Positions 34,181 to 43,027 of a stretch of DNA of 64,000 nt are shown here, one piece after another. Position 1 is the first letter of the stretch. Every line of letters starts with the position of its first letter. Both the position numbers and the translations under genes were made by a program. Source of the stretch: Onishia taeanensis (lineage in GTDB: Bacteria; Pseudomonadota; Gammaproteobacteria; Pseudomonadales; Halomonadaceae); contig NZ_JABVXC010000011.1 in the NCBI RefSeq assembly GCF_013349955.1, positions 1-64,000 of the forward strand, in the 5' to 3' direction. The notes under the pieces are model-generated. The model was not told the DNA's origin and ran no database searches. It saw only the letters and a program-made list of their open reading frames with translations.

Positions 34181-34814
34181 ACTGATACTCGAGGCCACTC
34201 TCGAGACCCTGTACATGGTCGGCATCGCCGGGCTGATCGCGGCGGCTGCCGGGATCCCACTGGGCGTGCTGCTCTACGTCACACGCCCTGGGCAGATCCT
34301 TGCCAACCCCCTGACTCAGAAAGTACTGGCCATCGTCACCAACGTAGGCCGCTCGATCCCCTTCATCATTCTGATGGTGGCGATCATTCCTTTCACGCGA
34401 CTGATCGCCGGCAGCTCGATCGGTACCAACGCCGCCATCGTGCCGCTGACCATCGCCGCGATCCCCTTCGTCGCCCGCTTGGTGGAAGGTGCGCTGAACG
34501 AAGTGCCGCCGGGGCTGGTCGAGGCGGCGCAGTCGATGGGCGCCACGCCCTACCAGATCATCACCAAGGTGCTGCTACCCGAAGCCAAGGGCGGCATCAT
34601 CAACGGCATGACCATCACCGTGGTGACGCTGATCAGCTACTCGGCCATGGCCGGCGCGGTCGGTGGTGGCGGGCTAGGTGACCTGGGCATACGCTACGGC
34701 TACAACCGCTTCGACCCGGTCGTCATGCTGATCACAGTGGCCATTCTGGTGGTCATGGTGCAGGGCTTTCAGAGCCTCGGCGACCACCTGGTCCGCAAGG
34801 CCGACCACAAGTAA
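34161..34814 (+). CDS. metI: Methionine ABC transporter, permease subunit
   Basis: A 217-residue inner-membrane protein with five helices. The EAA loop ALNEVPPGLVEAAQSMGATP contacts MetN. ATG 34161 follows GGAGG at nine bases; a TTG two codons earlier is less likely. It is translationally coupled to metN. Confidence 0.96.
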   Translation: MSNAMLELILEATLETLYMVGIAGLIAAAAGIPLGVLLYVTRPGQILANPLTQKVLAIVTNVGRSIPFIILMVAIIPFTRLIAGSSIGTNAAIVPLTIAAIPFVARLVEGALNEVPPGLVEAAQSMGATPYQIITKVLLPEAKGGIINGMTITVVTLISYSAMAGAVGGGGLGDLGIRYGYNRFDPVVMLITVAILVVMVQGFQSLGDHLVRKADHK

Positions 34815-34823
34815 CGATCGCGA

Positions 34824-34923
34824 CCTGCCGGGAAGGCAGGTTGCACGACGGCGCCGGACGCCAACCGTCCGGCTTGCCATTAAAAGCTCGCCCACCCGGC
34901 GAGAGATCATTCGCGGCTTTTTA
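34824..34923 (+). other. Series of hairpins between metI and metQ
   Basis: Three stems follow metI: ACCTGCC/GGCAGGT, GCCGGAC/GTCCGGC, and CTCGCC/GGCGAG nested within AAAAGC/GCTTTT ending in GCTTTTT. Only the last has a T-tract. Such stems often protect or process mRNA so that the binding protein is made in excess over MetNI; that role is inferred. Confidence 0.55.
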
Positions 34924-34944
34924 GCCCCAAGGGAGAGCATCACG

Positions 34945-35766
34945 ATGACCAACACCCTGGCAACCCTGCTTCGCCCCACCCGCCTGCTGGCGGCCGCAGC
35001 ACTCGTCGGTACCGGTTTGCTTGCCGGCTGCAGCAGTGACGAAGACCAGACGCTCAAGATCGGCACCGTTGCCGGCCCCGAGACCGAGGTCATGCAGGTA
35101 GCCCTCGGCATTGCCAAGGAGAAGTACGACCTGGACGCAGAGATCGTCGAGTTCACCGACTATGTCTCGCCCAACGCCGCCCTGGCCGACGGCAGCCTGG
35201 ATGCCAACGCCTTCCAGCACGAGCCGTACATGCAGAGCATGGTCGAAGACCGCGGCTATGACTTCGCGATTGCCGGCCGTACTTTCGTTTACCCGATCGG
35301 CGCATATTCTGAAAAGTTCGAGCGCATCGAAGACTTGCCGGAAGGCGCTGTCATCGCCCTGCCCAACGACCCGTCCAACGAAGGCCGCTCACTGATCCTG
35401 ATGCACAACCAGGGACTGATCGAGCTCGAAGACCCGCAGAATCTGGAAGCCACGCCGATCGATATCATCGATAACCCGAACGACTTCGAGTTCCGCGAGA
35501 TCGAGGCCGCCCAGTTGCCGCGCGTGCTGCCCGACGTCGACCTGGCCTTCATCAACAACACCTTTGCCCAGCCGGCCGGCCTGAGCCTGGACGACGCTCT
35601 GATCAAGGAAGGCCCCGAGTCTCCCTACGTCAACCTGATCGTGGTGCGTGGCGGCGATGAAGACCGCGAAGCGATCCAGCAACTGGTCGACGCCTATCAG
35701 AGCGACGCCGTGATCGCCAAGGCCGAAGAACTGTTCAAGGGTGCCGCGGTGCCCGGCTGGAAGTAA
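34945..35766 (+). CDS. metQ: Methionine-binding lipoprotein
   Basis: A 273-residue lipoprotein of the NlpA family. A signal peptide ends in the lipobox GLLAGC (Cys28), followed by the mature protein with KIGTVAGPETEVMQVALGIA, VEFTDYVSPNAALADGSLDA and NAFQHEPYMQSM, typical of MetQ. It delivers methionine to MetNI from the periplasmic face of the membrane. GGGAGAG precedes ATG 34945. Confidence 0.95.
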   Translation: MTNTLATLLRPTRLLAAAALVGTGLLAGCSSDEDQTLKIGTVAGPETEVMQVALGIAKEKYDLDAEIVEFTDYVSPNAALADGSLDANAFQHEPYMQSMVEDRGYDFAIAGRTFVYPIGAYSEKFERIEDLPEGAVIALPNDPSNEGRSLILMHNQGLIELEDPQNLEATPIDIIDNPNDFEFREIEAAQLPRVLPDVDLAFINNTFAQPAGLSLDDALIKEGPESPYVNLIVVRGGDEDREAIQQLVDAYQSDAVIAKAEELFKGAAVPGWK

Positions 35767-35796
35767 TCGCCAGACCGCATACCGACCGCTAAATGC

Positions 35797-35827
35797 AAAA
35801 CGCCAGCGCCAGGTGCGCTGGCGTTTT
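35797..35827 (+). terminator. Terminator after metQ
   Basis: AAAACGCCAGCGC and GCGCTGGCGTTTT form a perfect stem with a 5-base loop, ending in TTTT, 30 bases after metQ. Confidence 0.9.
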
Positions 35828-35896
35828 GTCATCTGCGACTCGCCCTTATCCTCGACAGCCCATGACACCTTCTACTTAATGAGACGAGGAACGCTC

Positions 35897-36385
35897 ATGA
35901 CCGAACGCCGCACCGACCTGCCCACGACCGACTACGGCCTGCTGGCACGCCAGCTCGACGCCCTGCTCGATACCCGCGATGCCCTGACCAACAGCGCCCA
36001 AACCTGCGCCTTCATCATGCAGAGTGTGGCCGACCTCAACTGGGCCGGCTTCTACCTGCACCGCCTGCCCGAGACGCTGGTTCTAGGCCCCTTCCAGGGC
36101 AAGCCCGCCTGCAACCCGATTCCCTTCAGCAAAGGCGTCTGCGGCGCCGCCGCCCGTAGCCGAGAAACCCAACGGGTCGAAGATGTCCACGCGGTGGCCG
36201 ACCACATCGCCTGCGATGCGGCCTCCCGCTCGGAACTGGTCATCCCCATCCTCGGCGATGATGGCCTTTGGGGCCTTCTGGACCTCGACAGCCCCCTGCC
36301 CGGCCGCTTCGACGAGCACGACCAGGCCGGCATCGAAGCGCTGATGGCGGTATTCGCTGCGCGTACCGACCTTTCGACGCTCTAA
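35897..36385 (+). CDS. msrC: Free methionine-(R)-sulfoxide reductase (GAF domain)
   Basis: A 162-residue single-GAF protein. The family cysteines are seen in FSKGVCGAAARSRE and in ADHIACDAASRSELVIP, with LNWAGFYL and GLLDLDSPLPGRFDEHDQ. fRMsr reduces free methionine-R-sulfoxide, not protein-bound. Standing right after metNIQ, it would repair oxidised methionine brought in by the importer. ATG 35897; a longer frame runs through the metQ terminator. Confidence 0.92.
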   Translation: MTERRTDLPTTDYGLLARQLDALLDTRDALTNSAQTCAFIMQSVADLNWAGFYLHRLPETLVLGPFQGKPACNPIPFSKGVCGAAARSRETQRVEDVHAVADHIACDAASRSELVIPILGDDGLWGLLDLDSPLPGRFDEHDQAGIEALMAVFAARTDLSTL

Positions 36386-36440
36386 GCGGTAACGCGGGGG
36401 ATGGCGCTACAAAGCTGAGAGAAAAGCGCCAGGAACGAAA

Positions 36441-36472
36441 AAACCCCGCAGCCTTGGGCTGCGGGGTTTTAG
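36441..36472. terminator. Bidirectional terminator between msrC and the tRNA genes
   Basis: AAACCCCGCAGCC and GGCTGCGGGGTTT form a 13-bp stem around TTG. T-tracts are present on both strands (TTTT on plus, TTTTTT on minus), so it ends both the msrC and the tRNA transcripts. Confidence 0.9.
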
Positions 36473-36476
36473 AATC

Positions 36477-36553
36477 TGGTAGGACCGAGCGGATTTGAAC
36501 CGCTGACCTCCACGATGTCAACGTGGCGCTCTAACCAACTGAGCTACGGTCCT
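36477..36553 (-). tRNA. tRNA-Val (anticodon GAC)
   Basis: A 77-base cloverleaf on the minus strand: acceptor AGGACCG/CGGTCCT, D arm GCTC/GAGC, anticodon arm CCACG-TTGACAT-CGTGG with anticodon GAC, T arm AGCGG-TTCAAAT-CCGCT, and encoded CCA. Identical to the copy at 36578-36654. Confidence 0.97.
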
Positions 36554-36577
36554 GCTGTTGGCCGTGGCAAAGATGCT

Positions 36578-36654
36578 TGGTAGGACCGAGCGGATTTGAA
36601 CCGCTGACCTCCACGATGTCAACGTGGCGCTCTAACCAACTGAGCTACGGTCCT
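36578..36654 (-). tRNA. tRNA-Val (anticodon GAC), second copy
   Basis: Identical in sequence to the tRNA 24 bases further left, with encoded CCA. The two form a short tandem operon ended by the hairpin at 36441-36472. Confidence 0.97.
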
Positions 36655-36785
36655 GCATCTTTTGCTGCGTGGCAAGCCTTTCTTGCCTCGGCAACGGAGA
36701 CGTATTCTACCCATCACCCTGCAGAATGCAAGCCCATAGCCAAAAAAAACTCACGGCAACTCAACCGCTTGGGAACCAGCCACTC

Positions 36786-38303
36786 TCAGAGGGCGACCAC
36801 CTGATCATCGCCGGCCTGAACGTCACTCCTCACCCGGCGCACCGCCTCCCGCCAGCCCTGATACAGTCTTTCTCGCTCCGCTTCGGGCATTTGCGGCCTG
36901 AAGGTACGCTCGCCGTTCCACAGGGCCGCGACCTCCTCGAGGTCGCGGTACCAGCCAATATGCAGTCCGGCGAGATACGCGGCTCCCAGCGCCGTGGTCT
37001 CGAGCACCTGGGGCCTATCAACCGGCACCCCCAGCATATCGGCCAGGAACTGCATGACCCAGTTATTGGCGACCATGCCGCCATCGACGCGCAGGGTGCC
37101 GGTGGTGGCGGCGATATCGTCATCCATGCAGGCCTGCAGATCTCGCGTCTGGAAGCACACTGACTGCAGGCCGGCAGCGACCAGTTCGGCGATGCCGGTA
37201 TCACGGGTTAGCCCGAAGATGGCGCCGCGGGCCCGAGGGTCCCAGTGCGGCGCGCCGAGCCCGGTGAAGGCCGGCACCAAATAAACGCCGTGCCCGCTGC
37301 GAGTGGTGCTGGCCAGCTGTTCGGTCTCGGCGGCATCGGCGAACAGCTTGAGGCCATCGCGCAGCCACTGGATGGCCGCGCCGGCAACGAAGATGCTGCC
37401 TTCCATGGCATAGGTGACCTTGCCGTTGAGCCGATAGCCGACGGTAGTGAGCAGACGATTACGCGACGTCTCGGCCTTGTCGCCGGTATTGAGGATCATG
37501 AAGCAGCCGGTGCCGTAGGTGCTCTTGCCCATTCCTGGCGCGAAACAGGCCTGACCGACCAGCGCCGCCTGCTGATCGCCGGCGATGCCGGCCACCGGGA
37601 CCGGAGCGCCAAGCAGGGAGGCATCGACGGTACCGAAGTCATCACTGGAATCCTTCACCTCGGGTAACAGGCTTTCCGGAACCCCGAACAGCTCGAGCAG
37701 ATCATGGTCCCAGCGTTGGGTGTGAATATTGAACAGCGCCGTGCGCGACGCGTTAGTGGCATCGGTCGCATGCACTCGCCCATCGGTCAGGCGCCACAGC
37801 AGGAAGGTATCGACAGTACCAAAGGCCAGCTCGCCCGCCTCGGCGCGCTCACGAACCCCTGGCACTTCATCCAGCAACCATTTGAGCTTGGTCGCCGAAA
37901 AGTAGGGATCGATAAGCAGACCGGTGCGCTCACGAATCAACTCGCCACGGCCCTGATCATTGAGGCGCCGACACACCTCATGAGTACGCCGATCCTGCCA
38001 GACGATGGCCGGATAGACCGGCTCGCCCGTGGCGCGATCCCATACCAGGGTCGTTTCCCGCTGGTTGGTGATACCGATCGCCGCCACCTGGTCGGCTCTA
38101 AGGTCGGCCTTCTCCAGTACCGCTCGACAGCTGTTTTCGACCGTACGCCACAGATCCTCCGGGTCATGCTCGACCCAGCCATCGGCGGGAAAATGCTGGG
38201 TAAATTCCTCCTGGGCCGAGGCCAGAATCTCCCCTTCCCGGTTGAACAGGATGGCGCGGGAACTGGTCGTTCCCTGGTCGATGGACAGGATGCAGGAGGC
38301 CAT
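36786..38303 (-). CDS. glpK: Glycerol kinase
   Basis: A 505-residue FGGY-family kinase. [20 protein letters not shown] at the start, [52 protein letters not shown] and [20 protein letters not shown]. It phosphorylates glycerol for GlpD. ATG 38303 has AAGGA upstream. It is divergent from glpR, and glpF is not present here. Confidence 0.97.
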   Translation of the reverse strand: MASCILSIDQGTTSSRAILFNREGEILASAQEEFTQHFPADGWVEHDPEDLWRTVENSCRAVLEKADLRADQVAAIGITNQRETTLVWDRATGEPVYPAIVWQDRRTHEVCRRLNDQGRGELIRERTGLLIDPYFSATKLKWLLDEVPGVRERAEAGELAFGTVDTFLLWRLTDGRVHATDATNASRTALFNIHTQRWDHDLLELFGVPESLLPEVKDSSDDFGTVDASLLGAPVPVAGIAGDQQAALVGQACFAPGMGKSTYGTGCFMILNTGDKAETSRNRLLTTVGYRLNGKVTYAMEGSIFVAGAAIQWLRDGLKLFADAAETEQLASTTRSGHGVYLVPAFTGLGAPHWDPRARGAIFGLTRDTGIAELVAAGLQSVCFQTRDLQACMDDDIAATTGTLRVDGGMVANNWVMQFLADMLGVPVDRPQVLETTALGAAYLAGLHIGWYRDLEEVAALWNGERTFRPQMPEAERERLYQGWREAVRRVRSDVQAGDDQVVAL

Positions 38304-38359
38304 GAAGCAGATTCCTTTAGCGAGCCGGTGCAGACGCCCCTGAACGGGCCGCAACACCT

Positions 38360-38402
38360 TTCGTTTTCGAATCAGAAAAGGGTAAAGTGGTTTTCGTTTT
38401 AC
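38360..38402. promoter_or_regulatory. Candidate GlpR operators upstream of glpK
   Basis: TTCGTTTTCGAA (38360-38371) is a perfect palindrome, and TTCGTTTTAC (38393-38402) repeats its left half. The same TTCGTTTTA occurs on the minus strand at the glpD promoter. Shared motifs at both target genes of the local GlpR regulator suggest operators. Confidence 0.5.
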
Positions 38403-38568
38403 AACAATTGCCAGAAGGGCTTCAGCGCATACCACCATCGTCTAACGCTCACCCCATGCGTATGCCACGCCACCACCGCCATGCCGTTTCTTGCTAAGAT
38501 GAGTCCCGACGCGGCCAATCGCGACCCTACTTAGCTTCATACTTAACTTCAGCCAGGCCGGGCCTGAC

Positions 38569-39345
38569 ATGATTCAGCAAAAACGCCACGATGCCATCAT
38601 CGCTCTGGTCAAGCACCAGGGATACGCCTCCATCGAACAGTTGACCCGTGACTTCGGCGTCACTCCCCAGACCATCCGTCGCGACCTCAATGCGCTTGCC
38701 AATGAGGGGTTGATTCGCCGCGTGCACGGAGGCGCGGGCCTGGAATCAAGCACCGTCAACACGGCCTACCACACGCGCAAGACGCTGAACGTCGAGGCCA
38801 AGCGCCGGATCGCCGAGTACCTGGCGGCACAGATACCCAACCATGCCTCGCTGTTCATCAACATCGGCACCAGCAACGAGCTGGTCGCCGAGGCGCTGCA
38901 GTACCACCAGGGCCTCGAGGTGATCACCAACAACCTCAACGTGGCAGCGATTCTTCAGCACAAGGAAGACTTCAACGTCATCGTCGCCGGTGGTCAGGTG
39001 CGGTCAAGAGACGGTGGCATCATCGGCGAGGCAGCCATCGACTTCATCAATCAGTTCAAGGTCGACGTCGGCATCATCGGCATCAGCGGCATCGACGAGG
39101 ACGGCTCGCTTTTGGAGTTCGACTATCAGGAAGTACGGGTCGCTCAGGCCATCATCCAGAATTCTCGCCAGGTGTTCCTGATCGCCGATCACTCGAAGTT
39201 TCACCGCAATGCGGTCGTCCGCCAGGGCCGCATTACGCAGATCGACGCCCTGTTCACGGATCGCGAGCCGCCCGAAGCGATCCGCCGGCTGCTCGACAGC
39301 CACGACGTGGCCCTGCATATCGCGCCGATGTCTTCCGAGGCCTGA
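38569..39345 (+). CDS. glpR: DeoR family glycerol-3-phosphate regulon repressor
   Basis: A 258-residue DeoR regulator. N-terminal HTH ([40 protein letters not shown]) and C-terminal sugar-phosphate isomerase-like sensor ([57 protein letters not shown]). Glycerol-3-phosphate is the expected inducer. It is flanked by glpK and glpD. Confidence 0.95.
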   Translation: MIQQKRHDAIIALVKHQGYASIEQLTRDFGVTPQTIRRDLNALANEGLIRRVHGGAGLESSTVNTAYHTRKTLNVEAKRRIAEYLAAQIPNHASLFINIGTSNELVAEALQYHQGLEVITNNLNVAAILQHKEDFNVIVAGGQVRSRDGGIIGEAAIDFINQFKVDVGIIGISGIDEDGSLLEFDYQEVRVAQAIIQNSRQVFLIADHSKFHRNAVVRQGRITQIDALFTDREPPEAIRRLLDSHDVALHIAPMSSEA

Positions 39346-39364
39346 TACTCCCCCATCTTCTCCG

Positions 39365-39388
39365 CCGCCCACCTATTCGGGTGGCGGT
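39365..39388 (+). terminator. Hairpin after glpR
   Basis: CCGCCCACC pairs with GGGTGGCGG through one bulge, loop TATTC, followed by TGCTTTCC. Weak T-tract, so moderate confidence. It lies 20 bases after glpR and separates it from glpD. Confidence 0.5.
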
Positions 39389-39539
39389 GCTTTCCACTCT
39401 CGACAATCTCCCTTGCTCCCGCCCTTCTCGTCTTCCAGATCCGTCTTCAATGGCGCGGGCTGCCGCTGCCCGGCGCTGTGACTGAATATGGCTGCACTAA
39501 TATGCCGCCAGGTCTGGATACCTAACCAGCGTTTTCGAT

Positions 39540-39589
39540 TTGCATCCTCCGTGTTCGCTTTCCTATACTGTATTTTCTAAAACGAACAC
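39540..39589 (+). promoter_or_regulatory. glpD promoter with GlpR operator-like inverted repeat
   Basis: -35 TTGCAT (39540-39545), 18-base spacer, -10 TATACT (39564-39569). GTGTTCG (39551-39557) and CGAACAC (39583-39589) are perfect inverted copies that bracket the -10 box; the right arm lies in TTCTAAAACGAACAC, which carries the TTCGTTTTA motif of the glpK region on the other strand. Confidence 0.55.
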
Positions 39590-39656
39590 ATGACGGGCCT
39601 CACCAGCACATGGTCTCGCCGAGAGCCGCGCTGAGCCCTCTTTCGCGGAGCGAACT

Positions 39657-41162
39657 ATGCGTGAACCCCAGCAGCAACAGTTTCTCGACTTATTCGTTGT
39701 CGGCGGCGGCATCAACGGCGTCGGCATCGCCAATGACGCTGCGGGACGCGGTCTCAAGGTCGGGCTTTGCGAGCAAGCAGACCTGGCCAACGCCACCTCC
39801 TCTGCCAGCAGCAAGCTGATTCACGGCGGGTTGCGCTACCTTGAGCACCGCGAGTTCCGCCTGGTGCGCGAGGCCCTGCACGAGCGCGAAGTACTGCTCA
39901 GGAAGGCGCCGCATATCGTCTGGCCGCTGCGCTTCATCCTGCCCCACCAGCCTCACCTGCGTCCGGCCTGGATGATTCGTGCCGGCCTCTTTCTTTATGA
40001 CCACCTGAGCCAGCGCGCCAGCCTGCCAAGCTCCAAGGGGCTGCGCTTCGACGCCGAAAGCCCGCTGAAGCCGGCGATTACCCGAGGCTTCGAGTATTCC
40101 GACTGCTGGGTGGACGACGCCCGCCTGGTGGTACTCAATGCCCTTCAGGCTCGGGAACAGGGCGCTGAGATCATGACGCGCACCCGTTGCATCGAAGCGC
40201 GGGAAGAAGACGGCGCCTGGCGCATCACCCTCGAGGATCGTGATACCGGACGGCAGATAACCCGCCACGCCAAGGCCCTGGTCAATGCCGCGGGCCCCTG
40301 GGTGGAGTCGTTCATCAGCGGCAAAACGACACGCAGGTCACGCTATGGCATTCGCATGATTCAAGGCAGCCACCTAGTCGTCCCGCGCATCAACGCTGAC
40401 GAGCGCGCTTATATCCTGCAGAACCACGATGGCCGCATCGTCTTCGTGCTGCCCTATCAGCAGGACTTCAGCCTGATCGGCACCACCGACCGTCGATACA
40501 CGGGCGACCCGGCCAAGGTCGACGCCAGCGACGAGGAAACCGATTACATCCTCGACGTCGTCAATGCACATTTTCGCCAGACCCTCAGCCGGGATGACAT
40601 TGTCACTACCTTCTCCGGGGTAAGGCCCTTGTGCGACGACGAATCCGCCGATCCCTCGGCCATGACCCGCGACTACACCCTGGACCTGGATGACGAGGGC
40701 GCACCGCTGCTGTCGATTTTCGGCGGCAAGATCACCACCTATCGCCGTCTGGCCGAGGCCGCCATGGACAAGCTGGCTCCTGTGCTGCCCAATATGGGGG
40801 CGAGCTGGACCGCCGAGCGGCCGCTACCGGGCGGCGACATTGGCAGCCAGGATGCCTTTAAGGCGCGCCTGATCAGGGACTACCCTTTCCTCGGCGAATC
40901 CCGGGCCCGGCGTCTGGCCTCAAGCTACGGCAGTCTCTGCTTGAGCTTTCTGGGCGATGCCCGCCGCGAGGAAGACCTTGGCGAGGCCTTCGGCGCCGGC
41001 CTCACCGCCGCTGAGGTCGACTACCTGCTGGAGCGGGAATGGGCCCGCGACGCCGATGACATCCTCTGGCGGCGCACCAAACTGGGGCTGCGCCTCTCGG
41101 CGGATGAGGTGGAACGCCTGGGCCGCTACATCACCCGCCATAGGGAGGCCCAGGCCGCCTGA
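39657..41162 (+). CDS. glpD: Aerobic glycerol-3-phosphate dehydrogenase
   Basis: A 501-residue FAD enzyme. VVGGGINGVGIANDAAGRG is the dinucleotide-binding motif, SSKLIHGGLRYLEHREFRLV the FAD/substrate signature, then NAAGPWVESF, FVLPYQQDFSLIGTTDRRY and the C-terminal DAO_C domain. Membrane-bound, it oxidises glycerol-3-phosphate to dihydroxyacetone phosphate and feeds quinone. GCGGAG precedes ATG 39657. Confidence 0.97.
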   Translation: MREPQQQQFLDLFVVGGGINGVGIANDAAGRGLKVGLCEQADLANATSSASSKLIHGGLRYLEHREFRLVREALHEREVLLRKAPHIVWPLRFILPHQPHLRPAWMIRAGLFLYDHLSQRASLPSSKGLRFDAESPLKPAITRGFEYSDCWVDDARLVVLNALQAREQGAEIMTRTRCIEAREEDGAWRITLEDRDTGRQITRHAKALVNAAGPWVESFISGKTTRRSRYGIRMIQGSHLVVPRINADERAYILQNHDGRIVFVLPYQQDFSLIGTTDRRYTGDPAKVDASDEETDYILDVVNAHFRQTLSRDDIVTTFSGVRPLCDDESADPSAMTRDYTLDLDDEGAPLLSIFGGKITTYRRLAEAAMDKLAPVLPNMGASWTAERPLPGGDIGSQDAFKARLIRDYPFLGESRARRLASSYGSLCLSFLGDARREEDLGEAFGAGLTAAEVDYLLEREWARDADDILWRRTKLGLRLSADEVERLGRYITRHREAQAA

Positions 41163-41222
41163 TCGCTTGGTTCGTGCCCACTGCGCCCGAGCCAACAGCC
41201 TCTCGCATGCCGCCTACGCATA

Positions 41223-41254
41223 AAAACGCCGCACTCTTCTGAGCGCGGCGTTTT
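41223..41254 (+). terminator. Terminator after glpD
   Basis: AAAACGCCGC and GCGGCGTTTT form a perfect 10-bp stem with a 12-base loop, ending in TTTT. Confidence 0.85.
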
Positions 41255-41330
41255 CGATGGCCAGACGATTCCACTTTCGATGTCGATACCGGCCCCCATT
41301 AGCAGTACGAAAGCAACTCGCCGCATGCTA

Positions 41331-41426
41331 CTAGTCGGAAGCGGGGAGATACTTGCGCCCAAGCCATGTGAACACCAACACCACCGGAATCGATAACCCT
41401 GCCAGCATCAGAATGTCGAGGTAATG
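41331..41426 (-). pseudogene. Possible 3' remnant of a membrane-protein gene
   Basis: On the minus strand a frame without start reads HYLDILMLAGLSIPVVLVF then TWLGRKYLPASD and a stop. It has the look of a last transmembrane helix with a charged tail. Upstream the same frame runs into a short tandem repeat (41481-41510). I cannot name the parent family. If real, it marks a deletion at the left edge of the catabolic island. The remaining bases of 41255-41513 hold nothing else I can support. Confidence 0.35.
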
Positions 41427-41480
41427 GCTCCCTGGACTCCAACAATGATCAGGCGCTGGATGTAGTTGATCGCGAATATC

Positions 41481-41510
41481 GGTAATCGGTAATCGGTAAT
41501 CGGTAATCGA
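41481..41510. repeat. 7-bp tandem repeat (GGTAATC)
   Basis: ATCGGTAATCGGTAATC continues for four GGTAATC units and a final GATAATC variant. It lies just behind the stop codon of the small membrane protein that ends at 41514. Slippage-prone simple repeat. Confidence 0.8.
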
Positions 41511-41513
41511 TAA

Positions 41514-41999
41514 TCACGGATTACAGCATGGTCTCGCCTGAGCGAGAGTGGCCCTGATGCTGACCTGTGCCACAAGCGTTGCGACCAGCGCACTGTAGGC
41601 CATCTTGGTCACCAGCAACACGACAAAGTCGATGTTGCCCCCGGCAATGACCCACAAGAGAGCGGTGCCGCAAGGACTACCCGCCAGGGTCGCCAGCACG
41701 GCGATCAGCAGGCTGCGCGCAAATGGATGACGCGGCAACCGCCAGGCCTTGCCAGCTACGGCTTCCAGCTTTTCAGGCGCCAACTTGCGGCGCATGGACA
41801 GCGCCGGTACCAAGGCGCTCATCAACGATAGCACGAACGTCTGCGGCAGGAAGTCGACGGCGGCACCGCCGGCGCCCCAGAGCGGTGCCGGGTGGCTGTC
41901 GCCGAACAGCGCGAACACAAAGACGGCGCTGATCAGGGCACTTACCACGGCGGCGATCACCGCCTCCTTTCTGATGACGCGTTTCAGTTCTTGAGTCAT
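41514..41999 (-). CDS. Small four-helix membrane protein, unknown function
   Basis: A 161-residue protein with four probable transmembrane segments: AVIAAVVSALISAVFVFALF, FVLSLMSALVPALSM, SLLIAVLATLAGSPCGTALLW and DFVVLLVTKMAYSALVATLV. I do not recognise the family; the layout recalls DUF2798-type proteins, but this is not certain. ATG 41999 is used; ATG 42032 is an alternative. It lies 50 bases after the FAH-family gene on the same strand and may be the last gene of that operon. The C-terminus (RPCCNP) runs up to the tandem repeat, so it may be altered. Confidence 0.65.
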   Translation of the reverse strand: MTQELKRVIRKEAVIAAVVSALISAVFVFALFGDSHPAPLWGAGGAAVDFLPQTFVLSLMSALVPALSMRRKLAPEKLEAVAGKAWRLPRHPFARSLLIAVLATLAGSPCGTALLWVIAGGNIDFVVLLVTKMAYSALVATLVAQVSIRATLAQARPCCNP

Positions 42000-42049
42000 G
42001 GCGTTCTCGCGGGTTTGTCGTGTTGTTGTCATTCCCATGTCTCTCGGTT

Positions 42050-43027
42050 TTATTGATGAACCACCACCTGCTGGCAAATAGCACCGAACAGCGGCGTGTC
42101 ATCGGCTTGGCGCGCCTCCATGCAGACCCGGTCGCCGGCCTGCAGGAAGGGGGTGCGCGCTTCACCCAAGTCGAGGATTTCCGCCGCGCGGCGTTCGGCA
42201 ATGCAGGCGGAGCCCACCCGGCGAAAATCGGAATTCGACACGGTGCCCGAACCGATCACCGTGCCCGCCGGTAGATCGCGGGAGTAGGCCGCATGGGCGA
42301 CCAGCTCGTGGAAGCCCACTGCCATGGCAACGCCGTTGGGATGCCCAAAAGGGTCATCGTTGAGGGAAATCCTCAAATCCAGCGCGACACGCCCCTCCCG
42401 CCAGTTGGCGCCCAGCTCATCGGTCGTCACGGCGACCGGTGCCATCGAGCAGCGCGGCTTGCACTGGAGCATGCCGAACCCGCTCTTCATCTCGATCGGC
42501 CCCAGGTAGCGCAGGCTCCAGTCGTTGACCTGAACGATCAGGCGTATCGCTTCCATGCCGGCCTCGGCATCGGCGGACATCCCCACCGCCCCGGTGATCA
42601 CCGCAAACTCGCCCTCGAAGTCGATGTTGTCCTGCACCGACGGGAAGACGCAGGGCTCGGCCGGCGACTGGAAGCGATCGGAGATGCCCTGATACATCAG
42701 CGGCCGTCCCAGCGCATGGCGTGCCTCCAGCTTGAAGACCTGCTCCATCAGTTCGCCGTGACTGTCGAAGGCCGACCCATCCAGCCATTGCCAGGCCCTG
42801 GGTAGCGGCGCCATGGCTTCGGTGGGCTCGAAGGGCCGGGCGTCGTCGAGGTTTCCCTCGTTGAGACGCCGATATTGCGCCTCCAGGCGTGGCGCCACTT
42901 CCTCCCAGCGCTCCAGGGCCTCCTGCAGCGTCGAGGCCGCTTCCGTCGCCACCGTCAGGGCGTTGTGGCGGCAGACCAGATGCAGGCGGCCATCGGGATG
43001 ACCATTGGCAAACGTTGCGAAGCGCAT
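42050..43027 (-). CDS. Fumarylacetoacetate hydrolase (FAH) family protein
   Basis: A 325-residue protein of the FAH fold. PSVQDNIDFEGEFAVITGAV carries the metal-binding acidic residues, followed by LIVQVNDWSLRYLGPIEMKS, MAPVAVTTDELG and PAGTVIGSGTVSNSDFRRVG. Family members cleave C-C bonds of diketo acids or hydrate dienoates in the lower steps of aromatic degradation. ATG 43027 follows AAGGAG at six bases and overlaps the stop of the cyclase-family gene, so the two are coupled. Confidence 0.9.
   Translation of the reverse strand: MRFATFANGHPDGRLHLVCRHNALTVATEAASTLQEALERWEEVAPRLEAQYRRLNEGNLDDARPFEPTEAMAPLPRAWQWLDGSAFDSHGELMEQVFKLEARHALGRPLMYQGISDRFQSPAEPCVFPSVQDNIDFEGEFAVITGAVGMSADAEAGMEAIRLIVQVNDWSLRYLGPIEMKSGFGMLQCKPRCSMAPVAVTTDELGANWREGRVALDLRISLNDDPFGHPNGVAMAVGFHELVAHAAYSRDLPAGTVIGSGTVSNSDFRRVGSACIAERRAAEILDLGEARTPFLQAGDRVCMEARQADDTPLFGAICQQVVVHQ

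Noticed and set aside
36577..36804. Plus-strand frame starting MVGPSGFEPLTSTM across the second tRNA gene
   Set aside because: It is the antisense of tRNA-Val, a well-known false protein (GFEPLTS) in annotation.
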